Positions 63,711 to 64,000 of a stretch of DNA of 64,000 bases are shown in pieces. A program made the position numbers and the translations under genes. How positions within the stretch are numbered: position 1 is the first letter of the stretch; every line of letters starts with the position of its first letter. Under the pieces are notes generated by a model that saw nothing but the letters and a program-made list of their open reading frames with translations, did not search any database and was not told the origin of the DNA. The stretch is from the NCBI GenBank assembly GCA_020851465.1, contig JADZCR010000001.1, forward strand, positions 186,001-250,000, written 5' to 3'. The DNA is from Phycisphaeraceae bacterium (GTDB taxonomy: Bacteria > Planctomycetota > Phycisphaerae > Phycisphaerales > Phycisphaeraceae).

Positions 63711-64000
63711 ATGTCCCGCGAGCTGATCGTCCTCTGTCTGCTTGCTCTGACGTCATTGACCCTCATGCGGGTCAATGGCGTCCTTTCGCCACACGCCTTT
63801 GATCATTCTCCGCGGCGACAGACGAGGCTCGGACTGATCGATCTGTTCATCGGACTGTTGCTTGTTTTTGTTGGTATCTATCTCGCGCAGGGACTATTGC
63901 AATGGTTTGCGCCGCACCTCCTGGCCGGGGCTGAGACCTCAACCCTCTCGTCGGATGATCGAGTACGTCAGATGATTGTGATCCAGTTTTGTTCACAGGG
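63711..64000 (+). CDS. Membrane protein, 3' partial
   Basis: From ATG 63711 the frame stays open to the end of the window, giving about 96 residues. Two hydrophobic stretches are seen (LIVLCLLALTSLTLMRV and LFIGLLLVFVGIYLAQGLL), separated by a basic loop. The rest lies outside. CPBP-type membrane proteases can begin this way, but nothing here proves it. It is divergent from the SNF2 gene. Confidence 0.6.
   Translation, partial: MSRELIVLCLLALTSLTLMRVNGVLSPHAFDHSPRRQTRLGLIDLFIGLLLVFVGIYLAQGLLQWFAPHLLAGAETSTLSSDDRVRQMIVIQFCSQ

Noticed and set aside
1-64000. CRISPR arrays, insertion sequences, integrases, prophage
   Set aside because: No spaced direct-repeat array, transposase or integrase gene or attachment-site pair was seen anywhere in the window. 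The tRNA-Tyr shows no adjacent integrase.

Overview
The window is a high-GC bacterial chromosome segment carrying about 47 protein genes, one tRNA and one gene remnant. No sequence search was possible. The gene content points to the Planctomycetota, probably a Phycisphaerae-like lineage: three phytanoyl-CoA-dioxygenase-like proteins, a response regulator with an excisionase-type DNA-binding domain at its N terminus, an ECF sigma/membrane protein/secreted coiled-coil operon, several secreted coiled-coil proteins, a SWIM-SNF2 ATPase and a rhamnose isomerase next to a xylulokinase-type kinase. LpxI and a complete ABC-type polysaccharide export locus imply an outer membrane with lipid A and surface glycans. 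The taxonomic placement is inference.

Layout. 1-3118: sugar catabolism, with a GH4 glycosidase cut by the window edge and a GH2 glycosidase. 3376-4071: an MgtC-like membrane protein. 4125-8928 (minus): a type IIA topoisomerase operon, A subunit, then an unknown 118-residue protein, then B subunit; a perfect 12-bp tandem repeat overlaps its putative promoter. 9226-18276: mixed genes (secreted coiled-coil protein, large unknown alpha-toroid-like protein, PhyH oxygenase, ThrRS, phosphodiester glycosidase, SirB1-like protein, LpxI). 18314-25923 (minus): a signalling block (FHA-GAF-histidine kinase, ArgH, receiver plus GAF-like protein, HDOD-histidine kinase, HTH-receiver protein). 26138-29741 (minus): a coiled-coil protein, a small CxxC protein, two tandem PhyH paralogues and a small unknown protein.

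29742-50181 is dominated by cell-surface carbohydrate genes. A long hairpin-rich leader precedes a membrane protein that fuses GH17 and GT2 domains (NdvB-like beta-glucan synthase architecture). A PBP4-type DD-peptidase follows. Then comes a divergent polysaccharide locus: on the minus strand GT4, O-antigen ligase-like and GT4; on the plus strand ABC permease, ABC ATPase with Wzt-type C-terminal domain, pyruvyltransferase-like, GT4, two paralogous DxD glycosyltransferases, a second pyruvyltransferase-like protein, GT2, GT4 and GT2. Many plus-strand genes overlap by 4-11 bases, so it is probably one translationally coupled unit that builds and exports an O-antigen-like or capsule-like glycan.

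50216-64000: tRNA-Tyr, an HNH protein, RuvC, rhamnose isomerase and xylulokinase, an ECF sigma operon, a metallophosphoesterase, Cu/Zn SOD, a TlpA-like lipoprotein, a 5'-truncated RRM gene, a SWIM-SNF2 ATPase and the start of a membrane protein. I saw no CRISPR array, insertion sequence, integrase or prophage. The best novelty candidates are the small protein inside the topoisomerase operon, the operator-like repeats before that operon, the leader RNA before the GH17-GT2 gene, and the duplicated glycosyltransferase pairs in the export locus.
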